DNA of 64,000 nucleotides from Bolinopsis microptera. Taxonomy: Eukaryota; Ctenophora; Tentaculata; Lobata; Bolinopsidae. The DNA is taken from contig NC_087080.1 of NCBI RefSeq assembly GCF_026151205.1, positions 12,633,837 through 12,697,836 on the forward strand, given 5' to 3'. The notes beneath the pieces were generated by a model. It was not told where the DNA came from. It searched no databases and saw only the letters and a list, made by a program, of their open reading frames with translations. Made by a program: the position numbers and the translations under genes. Of this stretch, positions 11,700-21,900 are shown piece by piece; within the stretch, counting starts at the first letter, position 1, and each line of letters opens with the position of its first letter.

Positions 11700-12616
11700 A
11701 ACAATTAGCTAATTAGAGAGCGAAGGATAATGAAACTGGTCTTCTGTTCGCTGGACGATGAACGTTGAAGATGTTTTAGACTTTCATTTTGATTTGATCA
11801 GAGTATTTATACGAACCCGCAACAACTGCTCCAAAGAAACCTGAATGGGACTGACAGCATTGGTGTTATTGTTATCATTTTCGTGTATTATATGTGTGAA
11901 TATTGTGTATGGAATTATCTTGTTTGACTTTATATAAATGTTCCTGTGAGTGGAGTACAGACTACAAAGTACAAGTGGAGTACAGACCTGTACCAGAGAT
12001 ACGATGTCTTATGTCTTATTTAAAGCTTTTGTTGTAAAGGCATTTATTGTTATTGTGAACTGCGCTCATTATCAATTCTATCTATGACAATTAATATTAT
12101 TAAGAGGTAGATAATTGAATGATGAATATGACGACCTCTATATTTGAATACAGTCAAACCTCTATATACTGTGCCTCTCTATACCCGGTTCCTCGAGATA
12201 CTATACCGCGCCTCCTCCTTTCCCCAAAACATTTGGTTAATTAGCTCGTTTTGTGCAAGAAGTGTAGGCCTAATGGGATAATGGTACACTTGACATGTTA
12301 ATTGAGAGGCTACATACATTGGGGATTGGGAGTATGTGAATCTCTCTATACCGGGTTTTTTCTACACCATGCACTTTTCATTTCCCCGGAGAGGCCCGGT
12401 TTATAGAGTATAATAGTTATAATTATTAATTTTATTATCAATTTTATCGATTGTAAAAGTAATAATACAATGATGTAAAAACCTTTTAATTAATTCGGTT
12501 AAATTGAGCAGAATTGTGAATTCTAAAATGTTCTATCGTACAGCTTATTGTGATTTCATTTTTGACCAGAATATTTGTATTTCACTTGTTCCAATTTTAA
12601 CTTATCACGGTTTACC
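11700..12616. other. Downstream flank and intergenic DNA of the NME8/NME9-like gene
   Basis: Follows the TGA at 11697-11699 and presumably contains the 3' UTR. No canonical AATAAA was noted close to the stop. Apart from the pogo-like remnant at 12153-12412 I see nothing coding. Confidence 0.4.
12153..12412. mobile_element. Degenerate pogo/Tigger-like MITE remnant
   Basis: Left end CAGTCAAACCTCTATATAC with TCTCTATACCCGG, right side GAGAGGCCCGGTTTATAGAG. The CAGTC-AACCTCTCTATA start is typical of pogo-like non-autonomous elements. It is poorly preserved; a better copy lies at 31786-31920. Confidence 0.55.
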
Positions 12617-12695
12617 GGTGCGGGCGGCGCTCAGCCTGTCATTCCGCCGAATCTCTATGTTTATGAACCTTAAAGCCTGGGGTTCCAAAGTATTA
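12617..12695 (+). repeat. Dispersed short repeat (GCTCAGCCTGTCATTCCGCC family), copy 1
   Basis: Contains GCTCAGCCTGTCATTCCGCC, a variable AT-rich centre with TTTATGAAC, and an AGCCTGGGGT end. At least six copies of this ~50-95-bp element occur in the window on both strands: 12617, 19412, 44634, 46932, 48166(-), 48775(-). No ORF or clear TIR. Confidence 0.8.
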
Positions 12696-12699
12696 ATCG

Positions 12700-13390
12700 C
12701 GGTTAAGGTAATGTCAGACTCTGGATGCTCGATAGATTATGCTCATTTGCAATGACATCAACTGTGTCACGGGCCACGGTTGGCGCTATCTGATTTACTG
12801 GTAGCGGTCACCTGATGCAGGATATAGTGCAACTGAAAGTTATTACTGTCAACGTAACTGGAAATTACTCACACTGTGTCTGTACTTGTAGTTCACACTT
12901 CACATTACACATATTGTCACAGTTGGGGCAACTGGCGAGGGGCTCTGGAAATATTTAAGTGATACGACAGGTTGATTGTCTCAGAAGCTCACAAAACTCA
13001 AATAACTTTAATCTTCAGCTGATAAATTTCAACGTAAATCTTCCGGGCAAGATGTATACCACTTACGCATTGGTATATTTCAGTACCAATACCATCTCGA
13101 TCAGGCATGATACGGACTACGGTACCTTGGGTTTAATTGTGATTAAGAGGAAATGACTAAATAATAACTTGTCATTTTGTAATTCCTCTGAAAGTTGACA
13201 TTGCCTTGCAGCTTTCATGCATTACATCGTAGTACAATTTAGTCAAAAGTTAAAGATCCTTCAAACCTGAACCTAGGTTACTCAATACTCACTGCGATCG
13301 TAATTGCCCATCCTTGCGGCTGAAATGATCAATCACCGATGAGCTATGATGTATAAGTATAATAGTTAACAGTATCAGTATCACTATAAT
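12700..13390. other. Intergenic, nothing recognised
   Basis: A+T-rich sequence with only short open frames lacking recognisable domains or convincing splice context. No RNA gene seen. Confidence 0.4.
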
Positions 13391-13718
13391 GGGGGGGTAC
13401 CAATGGCATAAAATGGCATAAATGGCATACGTTTTATGGCATAAATGGAAATTTTTATTGGCCAATTCTCCATTTATGCCATGAATTTAGGTCTTCATAT
13501 TTGACTTTAAATTCGCAAATTATTATTAGTACTTGAATAAGAGACATGTTTCATGCTTTATAACGCTTGGAATGATTGTTAAAGATTCATATGACAAATA
13601 AAGAAAATAGAAATGTATTATATCAAAAATGGCATAAATGGCATACGTTTTATGGCATAAATGGAAATTTTTATTGGCCAATTCTCCATTATGCCATTTA
13701 TGCCATTGGTACCCCCCC
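13391..13718. mobile_element. MITE with poly-G/poly-C ends and 8-bp TSD
   Basis: The element starts GGGGGGGTACCAATGGCAT and ends ATGCCATTGGTACCCCCCC. Both sides carry the same 8-bp duplication ACTATAAT (13383-13390 and 13719-13726). Internally an ATGGCATAAATGGCATACG block and a following ATTGGCCAATTCTCCAT block are present twice as direct repeats. An 8-bp TSD fits hAT-type transposition, though the TSD matches the hAT preference only in part. Confidence 0.85.
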
Positions 13719-13726
13719 ACTATAAT

Positions 13727-14550
13727 ACTCTTGCGCAAATGCAAAATTATACATTTTCGTGTTTCCACGAAGCGTTACATCCATCGCCAATCGTACATCG
13801 GGGGTAGAACTAAAATTTGCTAATTGTTGTGTGTGAATCAATATGGAATGTACGACAGCATAAAAAACATTTTCTAACCCAGTTATGATAAGTGAGCGAG
13901 GGCACTGAGGAGTGAGGAGTGAAGCGTAGCTAGGGATGGAGTTGAGCACATTATTGATTATTGTTTTAGCCGCGCACAGTTTCAACTTTGGCACGTGCAT
14001 GAAACCGTACTATTGCCAAATGATGTTTTGATAAAGGACTAAGGAGTAGCCTTTAAATATGGTGAAAATGGCAACTGTGATATTTTCGATTGTCACAGTT
14101 TGTTATCAGCTAGACTTCCACAGTGATTTTGCTTACGATGCAACTTTTCGAATCCTTCTCATCAAAGTTCACGACTTTCCTCCGCAGGGAGCGGAATCGA
14201 GACAGAGTCTACGTGTATGATCCGGATCTTGAACACTTAACACTACCAAATTTTCTGGTTCCTGAAGTTTTACTCTGCTCTGGGAACGGAATGCATCCAC
14301 CTACCTCGGCCGGAGAAATATGATCCAGATAACTTCGCTGATATTTTCAGCCCCATCGAACCATATGTTTAAAATACTTCATCGCCTACTTCTCAGAAAC
14401 TTCACAAACTTGGAGCTCGCTGAGATAATGAGTGAAGTCGATGAGACTATACCATGATACCAGGGAGTCACTGCAGCTGGTACAGGAGGTTGGCTGACAT
14501 GTCTCCCCATTCGACAGCTAGGTTATGCCTACAGCTACAGCAAGCTAGAC
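13727..14550. other. Intergenic, possible degraded element flank
   Basis: From about 14100 some fragments read like decayed coding sequence in shifting frames immediately upstream of the transposon ORF remnant, so this part may belong to the same element. Nothing specific can be named. Confidence 0.3.
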
Positions 14551-15215
14551 TTCAGTGATGCAGTTCATCTCCGATTATATGGCTGGGACGAACATAATCA
14601 GATCCTAAACTGTAAGAGAGGGGGGTATGTGCACTACTGTCATAACAACGTGAGAGATCCTCAGTGCAAGTGGCTGAATTTCTTAGGCTGGTGATAAACG
14701 ATGTGAGGATTGAGCCTCTTTTAACGCTTCCAACAAAAGGGCAACAATGCTGATAAGGCCAGGCTCGATATCTCAGCAAGAGGAGTGTGGAGCACTTTTG
14801 AGAGGACTTTCTTTGACGTGCGTATCTTCAACCCAAAATCGCGGTCATATCAGTTAAAGACCGCTGCTTTACATACACCCTACATGAGAACGAGAAGAAA
14901 ACCCAGTATATGAATAACCAAGTGCTACAATTGGAGAAAGGGTCATTCGTCCCCCTTGTATTTACCACAACAGGAGGAATGGCATTTGAGGCCAAGTGTT
15001 TCGTTAGTAGACTTGCTACATCGATAGCCGCCAAGAGAAAGGGACAATACAGCCAGGCCCAGGTGATGTGTAACATCATATCAGGACACGCCTGAGCATG
15101 GATATCATGAGGAGTGCGATAGTAGCAGTAGGAGGTGCATAAAGGGGGAAAGAAAAGAAGACATTGACCGCCCTCATATATCAAGTGTCTCATTCAACCT
15201 GATCCCCGAGGAGAA
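14551..15215 (+). pseudogene. Decayed transposon ORF remnant (C-terminal domain of metazoan mobile-element protein)
   Basis: In shifting plus-strand frames I read NCKRGGYVHYCHNNVRDPQC, INDVRIEPLL, FFDVRIFNP, then YMNNQVLQLEKGSFVPLVF and TTTGGMAFEAKCFVSRL. From memory these match a conserved C-terminal block common in predicted mobile-element proteins of cnidarians and other invertebrates, with an RLDISARGFW...FFDVRVFNP core that looks PD-(D/E)XK-nuclease-like. Several frameshifts and stops break the frame, so it is inactive. The family name and nuclease role are inference from motif memory; no reverse transcriptase region was identified upstream. Confidence 0.6.
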
Positions 15216-15565
15216 GAGTTATGAGGGGTAATTTATGATTGTGCTCTGCCAATTACCACTTGATTTAATTGAATGTATGTATTATTTTCGTTTTTTTAAA
15301 TTTATCAGAAAAAAATTTGTATTTTTACAAATACTTGTTTATTGATTTCGCTTTCTGTTGTGGGTATGTAGAGGTGGGAGTGCATCTATTTCAGGATACG
15401 TGAGGACGAAAAAAGAAAAGGCAACTACTTCCTTTCGATTTCTTTTGACATTGGGACCTGGCTCTTCAGGAATTAAATAATTTTGACTTAGTTCTTTAGT
15501 TATAGTCGCTTTTAATAAATTGGATTGCATGAAATTGTGCATATATTATACTGTAATATTGTTTT

Positions 15566-17777
15566 GTATATGGACACGTTCATTTGAGTTTGAGGATATT
15601 GGTAAATATAAGTGACCCTATTAAAAGGCACAGTGTAGTTGACTTTGTCACACTATGAAATTACTTAAACCCTTGATGGTTAGGATAATCGTTTCATCCT
15701 CCAGCCTAACTTTGTCACATAACGATATCTTAATCAGGTGATAAAATATCGCTTAAATACGGTCGGCACGGAAATGGTTACATTGTCACACTATAAACAT
15801 GTGACGGAGTAATTATGGACCCCTTGCTGCCGTTCTTGACCAAATTTTTGAATGTCCAGTTGATTGGATGGGTACATATGACCATTACCTACATATTTGA
15901 CGACTTTTTTCGTTAGATGGTGCATTCAGGTTTACTCTGTCACACATTAAAAAAATATGTGATGAATGTTTAGGGCACCCTGATAAGCAATGCTGAGTAG
16001 TGTAAGTTTATTTGATGGCCTGGAAGTGCTGGGAATTGTTATTATATCATATAGTCGTAAGGAATTAAAACACAGAAGGCACAACCAAGCTTACTTTGTC
16101 ACATAATCTTGATGATATCTGAACATGTGTGAAATTGAACAAATAATGATATACCAGCTTAAACCCCTTATATTATACGTACTATGGATCAAACAACACT
16201 GCTAGTACCATGCACCAGTCAAATAAATCATTATCAGGTGGTAATATGTTAACAGTGTCACAATTAAACTACCGCTATACTACATGGTCAAAAATATGGT
16301 AATTTTGTCACAAAAAATTATTATAACTCTGTTAGCTCCTTGCTGGCAAAATAACTAGTTTATCGAAATTTTTTTGATGATAAAGTTACATAGTATTCTA
16401 ATAGAGGTATAGTTCTTCAAAATAGGGGCAAGACATGTTTACTTTGTCACATCAGTTATTATAAGAGTTAGGTAATCGTCATCAGATTAAAAGATATTTT
16501 TCGTAGTTTGGATCGATTAATACTTTAATATACCTGTAATAAATCCTATGCCAATTTTAACACACTATCTTGATACTGTTGGGGCAGGGAAAGTTAATTT
16601 TGTCACATTTTCAATGTCTTTGACAAATTAATCTAAATTTTTAAAATTAAGTTCTTATGTTCTGGACAATATTCTTCCAATCGTTTATGAAAGAATGTTG
16701 AATTCTAATGGAGTTATAGAGATCTTCAAAATAGGGGCAAGACATGTTTACTTTGTCACATCAGTTATTATAAGAGTTAGGTAATCGTCATCACATTAAC
16801 ATATATTTTTTTGTAGTTTGGATTGATTTATATAGGTAATAAAGCAGCCTATGCTAATTTTTACACACTATCTTGAAATTGTTGCGGCATGAAAAGTTAA
16901 TTTTGTCACATTTTTAGTGACTTTGACAAATTTAACCTAAAATTGTTAAACTTAAGCTCTGATGTTCTGGACAATATTCTAATAGAGGTATAGAATATAG
17001 ATCTTCAAAATAGGGGCAAGACATGTTTACTTTGTCACATCAGTTATTATAAGAGTTATTATAAGAGTTATTATAAGTGACTATTTCATTCTATAATCAT
17101 TGTTTTTAATCTGTTTACGATTTCGTATAATTTTTTGTGACAATGTTAACATCAACTGATCTTAACTTGCATCAACTACATTGTCATCATATAAAATTTT
17201 CCCGCCTTTCAAACCAAAATCAGATATAAATAATTCGCCCAAAATTTTAAATTCCATATATTGTGACAGAATTAACCTCATTTCCCAATAACCAAGTGCC
17301 TGTATTAGCTAACTATTCAAAACAACATATTTTAGGGCTATGATTGGTGGAGCAACCATCAAATAATGAGTTGAAAGGGTTTTTAGGACACCTCACAGTA
17401 GAATAGAGGTATGGTATCATGAGTGTGACAACGTTACCCAAATATTGCCTTGTAACCGTTCGATCCGTGCCCATTAACCAATGTTGTATCATAATTGTTA
17501 GATTGACCTAATTTACTATATTTCAGACCAAGGAACGATAATTAGACAACTGCAGTTAACTAAGTCACACAAAATGTGACATTTGAAACATTATAGTGCC
17601 TAACAACAATAGATATTCTTTCTGAGCGGTGCATATGGGAGTATGGGTTACGTGGCTAATGTTCAGAACTTTTGAACATGCTAGGTTAATAGATGTCAAA
17701 ATTAAGCCACCATCGTCAAAAACGCTATTATTTTTGTTTACCAATATCCTCAAACTCAAATGAACGTGTCCATATAC
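15566..17777. mobile_element. 2.2-kb element with perfect 41-bp TIRs enclosing a ~155-bp periodic array
   Basis: Bases 15566-15606 and 17737-17777 are perfect inverse complements over 41 bp; the left end starts GTATATGGACACGTTCATTT. Between them the motif TTTGTCACA or close variants recurs about every 155 bp (near 15783, 15939, 16097, 16256, 16600, 16753, 16905), and a ~65-bp block starting GGGGCAAGACATGTTTACTT appears three times (about 16425, 16729, 17009). No transposase ORF is present, so it would be non-autonomous. Its right end abuts the next MITE. Confidence 0.8.
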
Positions 17778-18284
17778 CTTACAAGACATATTTATGGCGG
17801 CCTAATTTGCGACGACCGAAATTTTGGCGGTCCGAAAATATGGCGAAATTGAACAAAAACCGTCAAATTTCGGACGTCACAGATAATAAGGGTATTTTTC
17901 ATCATTTTTTGTGACAGTAAGCAGTAAGGAAATTTCTGAAATTCGGTAAAATCATGTTCAAACTTAGTCTGTATTAAGACTGTAAGACTTTCATGTTAGC
18001 ACATACATGTATTTTAATGCAATTTTAAACTGTATTGCTTGACATTCAATTCGTCATTGGTGCGGTGATAATTTGTCCCAAGATGCCAGAATTTATTTAT
18101 TTATTTTACTTGATATTACTTTTTAGAAACAAAATAAAGCAGTGAAGGCACAGTCATTGAAATAAGCTAAAAGATAATGCGACGGATTCTATTACGACGA
18201 CCGAAATTTTTGCGGTCCGAAAATATGGCGAAATATTCGGAAAACCGCCACATTTCGTACGTTATAAATATGTCTTGTAAGGTA
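17775..18284. mobile_element. MITE-like element, ACCTTACAAGACAT termini (copy 2)
   Basis: Starts TACCTTACAAGACATATTTA and ends ATAAATATGTCTTGTAAGGTA. The subterminal CCGAAATTTTGGCGGTCCG block appears near both ends. It is about 510 bp, related to 7499-8081 in opposite orientation, and has no ORF of note. Confidence 0.8.
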
Positions 18285-18339
18285 TTCAGTTTTGTTTTTT
18301 TAAAGAAATAAAACAGTGCTTAACTGGTTATATTAACTG

Positions 18340-18900
18340 GTTATATCAAGGGTTCGGGAGGGAAGTGTAACTGTAATTGTAAGAGAGGGGAAGATTAGGG
18401 AACGAATAAGGAGGGAAATGTAAAGGGAGGGGAGGTTAGGGAGGAAATGGTTCGGAAGAGGGAGGGAAGGAATAGACAGGGAAATGTAATTGCAAGGAAA
18501 GGAATTCAGGAATTGTTAGGGAGGGAATTGTTAAGGAGAGAAGGGTTCGGAAGAGGGAGGGTAAGTTTAGCGAGGGGAAAGTTAAAAGATAAGTGTTAGT
18601 GAGGTAAGGGTTAAGAATAGAACAGTTTGAAAGAGAAGTGTTAGGGATTGAGGGATAAGGGAGTAAACAGTAAGAGTAAAGGCCAATCAGTGAAAGGGAG
18701 GAAGACCAGAGAGGGAAGCATCGGGCCATGGAGGGAGGACAATTGAGGGTCAAAAAGTGAGTGACGGAGGTGAGCCAAGAGGGAGGGGGAGGAAGTGAGG
18801 CCATGAAGGGAATATAGCGCAGGAGAGTTTCCGGGAGGGAGGGCTGGCTGAAGACTAGCTGGAGGGTGCGAAGGAAACAGGGAGTTAGGAACGGGAGGAG
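18340..18900 (+). repeat. Purine-rich tract (GGGAGGGAA-type)
   Basis: About 560 bp with strong G+A asymmetry on the + strand, made of irregular GGGAGG, GGAAGTGTAA and GTTAGGGAGG variants. It looks like a degenerate simple or minisatellite repeat. The open frame on the complementary strand is a by-product of composition. Such tracts can form triplex or G-quadruplex structures (established in general, not shown here). Confidence 0.75.
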
Positions 18901-21900
18901 ACCCTAGGTACTACTTATAGGATAGATGAAGGAAGGGCCAGGAATCACAGCTGGTTGGGATAAGGTAAAGGATGATAGGAAAGGACTACTGGTAACGGGT
19001 GTGATCGCGGTCCATCAATAAGGGTGAAAATAAGGTAGTATGTAAGGTCCCGGGATAGGTAGAAAGGGAAGTTAGGAATCAAAGGCAATGTAGGAACCGG
19101 TAACGCTGCCCTAGCATGCAACACTAAGAGTTGGAATTCTGTTAAAAACAGCAGTATTGCATTAGCTCTGTTTATATTTTTACTTTTATCTAAGACTGGG
19201 ACCGTAATATCTTCATATTTAAAATATACTATTTACAAAAACTCGAGGTGTATCATGGCATATATCACACGCAATGCAACTGCAAATTTGGGGTGTAGAA
19301 AGTGTGGAACACAGTCAAGGAGTCTGAACACTAGAAGCATATTCATTATTCAACATTATTGGTTGTTGGTGGCCTCTGGTGTTGGACAATGTGGCTCTGA
19401 CGGCTCGCACTGTTTTACTGGACGGCGCTCAGCCTGTAATTTATGAACTTTATAGCCTGAGGTAAGCACTATTCGGTATTCTCACAAAGCCATCCCGGCT
19501 TTTGGAATACCTATACACCGTAGTAACCTTATAAATTTTTCACACCATGATTTAATGTCAACATATATAAATAAAACCAGGAAGTGTAAACACACTGAAA
19601 AGGGGCCTGCTGTTAACGCAAGGCCCCACGTACCTACCAACCACTAACCAGTGGTCTCATCTCACTTAAACTGAAATTAATGATCGATCATTTAGTTTTT
19701 CATAACCTAAATTGTCGATACCGTAAGCTTAGGAGTTAGTTTTTCCTGTTTTAACAGTGTTCAATATCGTATAAGATAGAAATGTTCCTAGTTTCTATCA
19801 ATAACCCAACTGCTAGTTTCGAACACTAATGTTCCCCGTCCAATAACCAAAGTAAAGTAACTACGTATCCGCGGCCAATGCAACATCTATGATCTAGGAA
19901 CCGAACGATTTTGCAATGCCAACGATAATGAAAATTGACGGGTTCAGTTACTTATTTAACCCACATGTACGCGGATTGTTAGTGGCTGTGGCATGTGAGT
20001 TGGCTGATCAGCAGAACAGAGCATGAATGGTTCTGCGGAACCCTTAAATCGCGTGACAGGGTAACAATAAGAACCAACAATTGAGCTACCCTTTGTCTAC
20101 TACCTATAGGCAGATTATTTAGCCTTCCTGACACGATTCATAGTGACAAACTTTAGTTGTCACTCAATTAAAATGTACCTTGTCACTATATATCACTTTC
20201 ATTATATTTCGCTGTGAAGAGCAAAGATTTGTTTTAACAAATCATGAAAATATAAGCTCAGAACTACTCTTAAAGTTAAACATTGCTGGTAAATGAAAAT
20301 AGTCCACTGTAAGTGTAAATGTAAATGTACAGTGTACGGCGGGAAACGGTTTGAGAACAGTTAGATAGTCATTGACCAATCGACCTGGCTATAACTGGCT
20401 ACACTGCATTGCTATAGTCCAACTTGACTTTACCTGGAGCTGACGAGGGTGAAACGTTCCACAGAAACTGTTTCAGACAAATGAGATGTAATTCGATTGT
20501 ACATTTTATTGTTTTTATAATCTATGGCCTGTATCCTTTATTCTGTTTTGTAAGTCTAAAATCTGAGTATCAACTATCATGTAGTTCTAGTGTGCACTAA
20601 GTCAACGTGTCCCTGAATCTTTCAGTATCCCCGACTTCATCTAAATCACTGTCTCTGACTCCTGTACTGTTTTCAACACTAACTGTTCAAGAATCAGTTT
20701 CAGTTCCCCTGTTCAATAGACTGCATTATTCCTAAATCTAAGTGGTGTATGTCAGTTAGTGACTCCGATTCAGGACTCTGCTTCAAATATCCACCACCGC
20801 TATCAGAGTCCTCGAATTTTACATTTCATGAGGGAATAGCTGAATATCGCTGAATTCTTAGTGCCGGACAAAAATTGCGAAAGCGCCCACGACCCCGTAA
20901 AGGAGCCTGTTTTGTTTGTGTGCTGGACTCTGTTTCAATTTCACGTGTCTCCACAATTGAAATTTATTTGACTGTGGCGGTTAGTGTCTCCACTCTCCAC
21001 TGGCACTACATGGTGTTTCAAAAGTCTTGTTAGGATGTATTTTTTGAATAACTTTTTATCCATTAGTCTCATTTTGTTAAATGTTATTAGTAGTTTAAGG
21101 TTTAATGGGGATTGGGGACTTCTGAATTTTGTACGTACTACGTTGCCATGACGACCATTGCAACCACAATCAGTCCCCTAGCAACCGAGGTAAATTTGGT
21201 TCATTTATCTTACGAATCCTTGGTACTGTTCCACAATTTAGCCTTCCACAATTTCGACTTCCATCATCGTCAAACAATAAAGGTTTCATTCACAAGCTGT
21301 GTTTGTAAAGGAGAAATGTCAGTCATATCCTCTTATAACAATGTTTCATTTGGTGGTTTGAAAAATTTGTCTGTGATGGTTGTTGACAATTAGGACAAAA
21401 GTAAACGAATAACCACTGCCCCCCCCCCTCCCCACACAACTTGGACAGTTACACAGACTTTATCAGCGCTCTTGGAGCTGTCAGATGACCGGGTTTGTCA
21501 GTTAATACCAATTTGTCAGTCTCCTTGACTGTGGCTCAAGTATTCTGGACTCTTTCGGTGTCCCACACTTAGTTTCTGTCCACAACTAAGTTGTGTCAAC
21601 TTCTGATTCCTGATATGTATTGTGTGTCTAACTCTGTCCACGACGGTGGTGCCGAGTACACACTATGTTAACGTCCCAAGTTTTGTCAGTGTCGATTTCT
21701 TCAAGTATTTTTCAGTTATTTTCTATCAATGTTCTTGACTCTAGATCAAGTCTCACGGATTCTTTCCTAGTCAACTAATCTGTTTGCTATATGTGCTTCT
21801 TATTCAGCTATAATACTAGTGTCCACTCTTTTGTGAGTGACTCCTAATCAGCAGATCCCAGACTCAGTCTCCTCACTGTCTCCTCAGTCTCCTCACTGTC

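Noticed and set aside
13526..14000. Open frames on both strands around 13.5-14.0 kb
   Set aside because: They overlap the poly-G-ended MITE and its flank and have no coding features.
18436..18804. 122-codon minus-strand frame rich in Leu, Ser and Pro
   Set aside because: It is a compositional artefact of the purine-rich tract; no domain.
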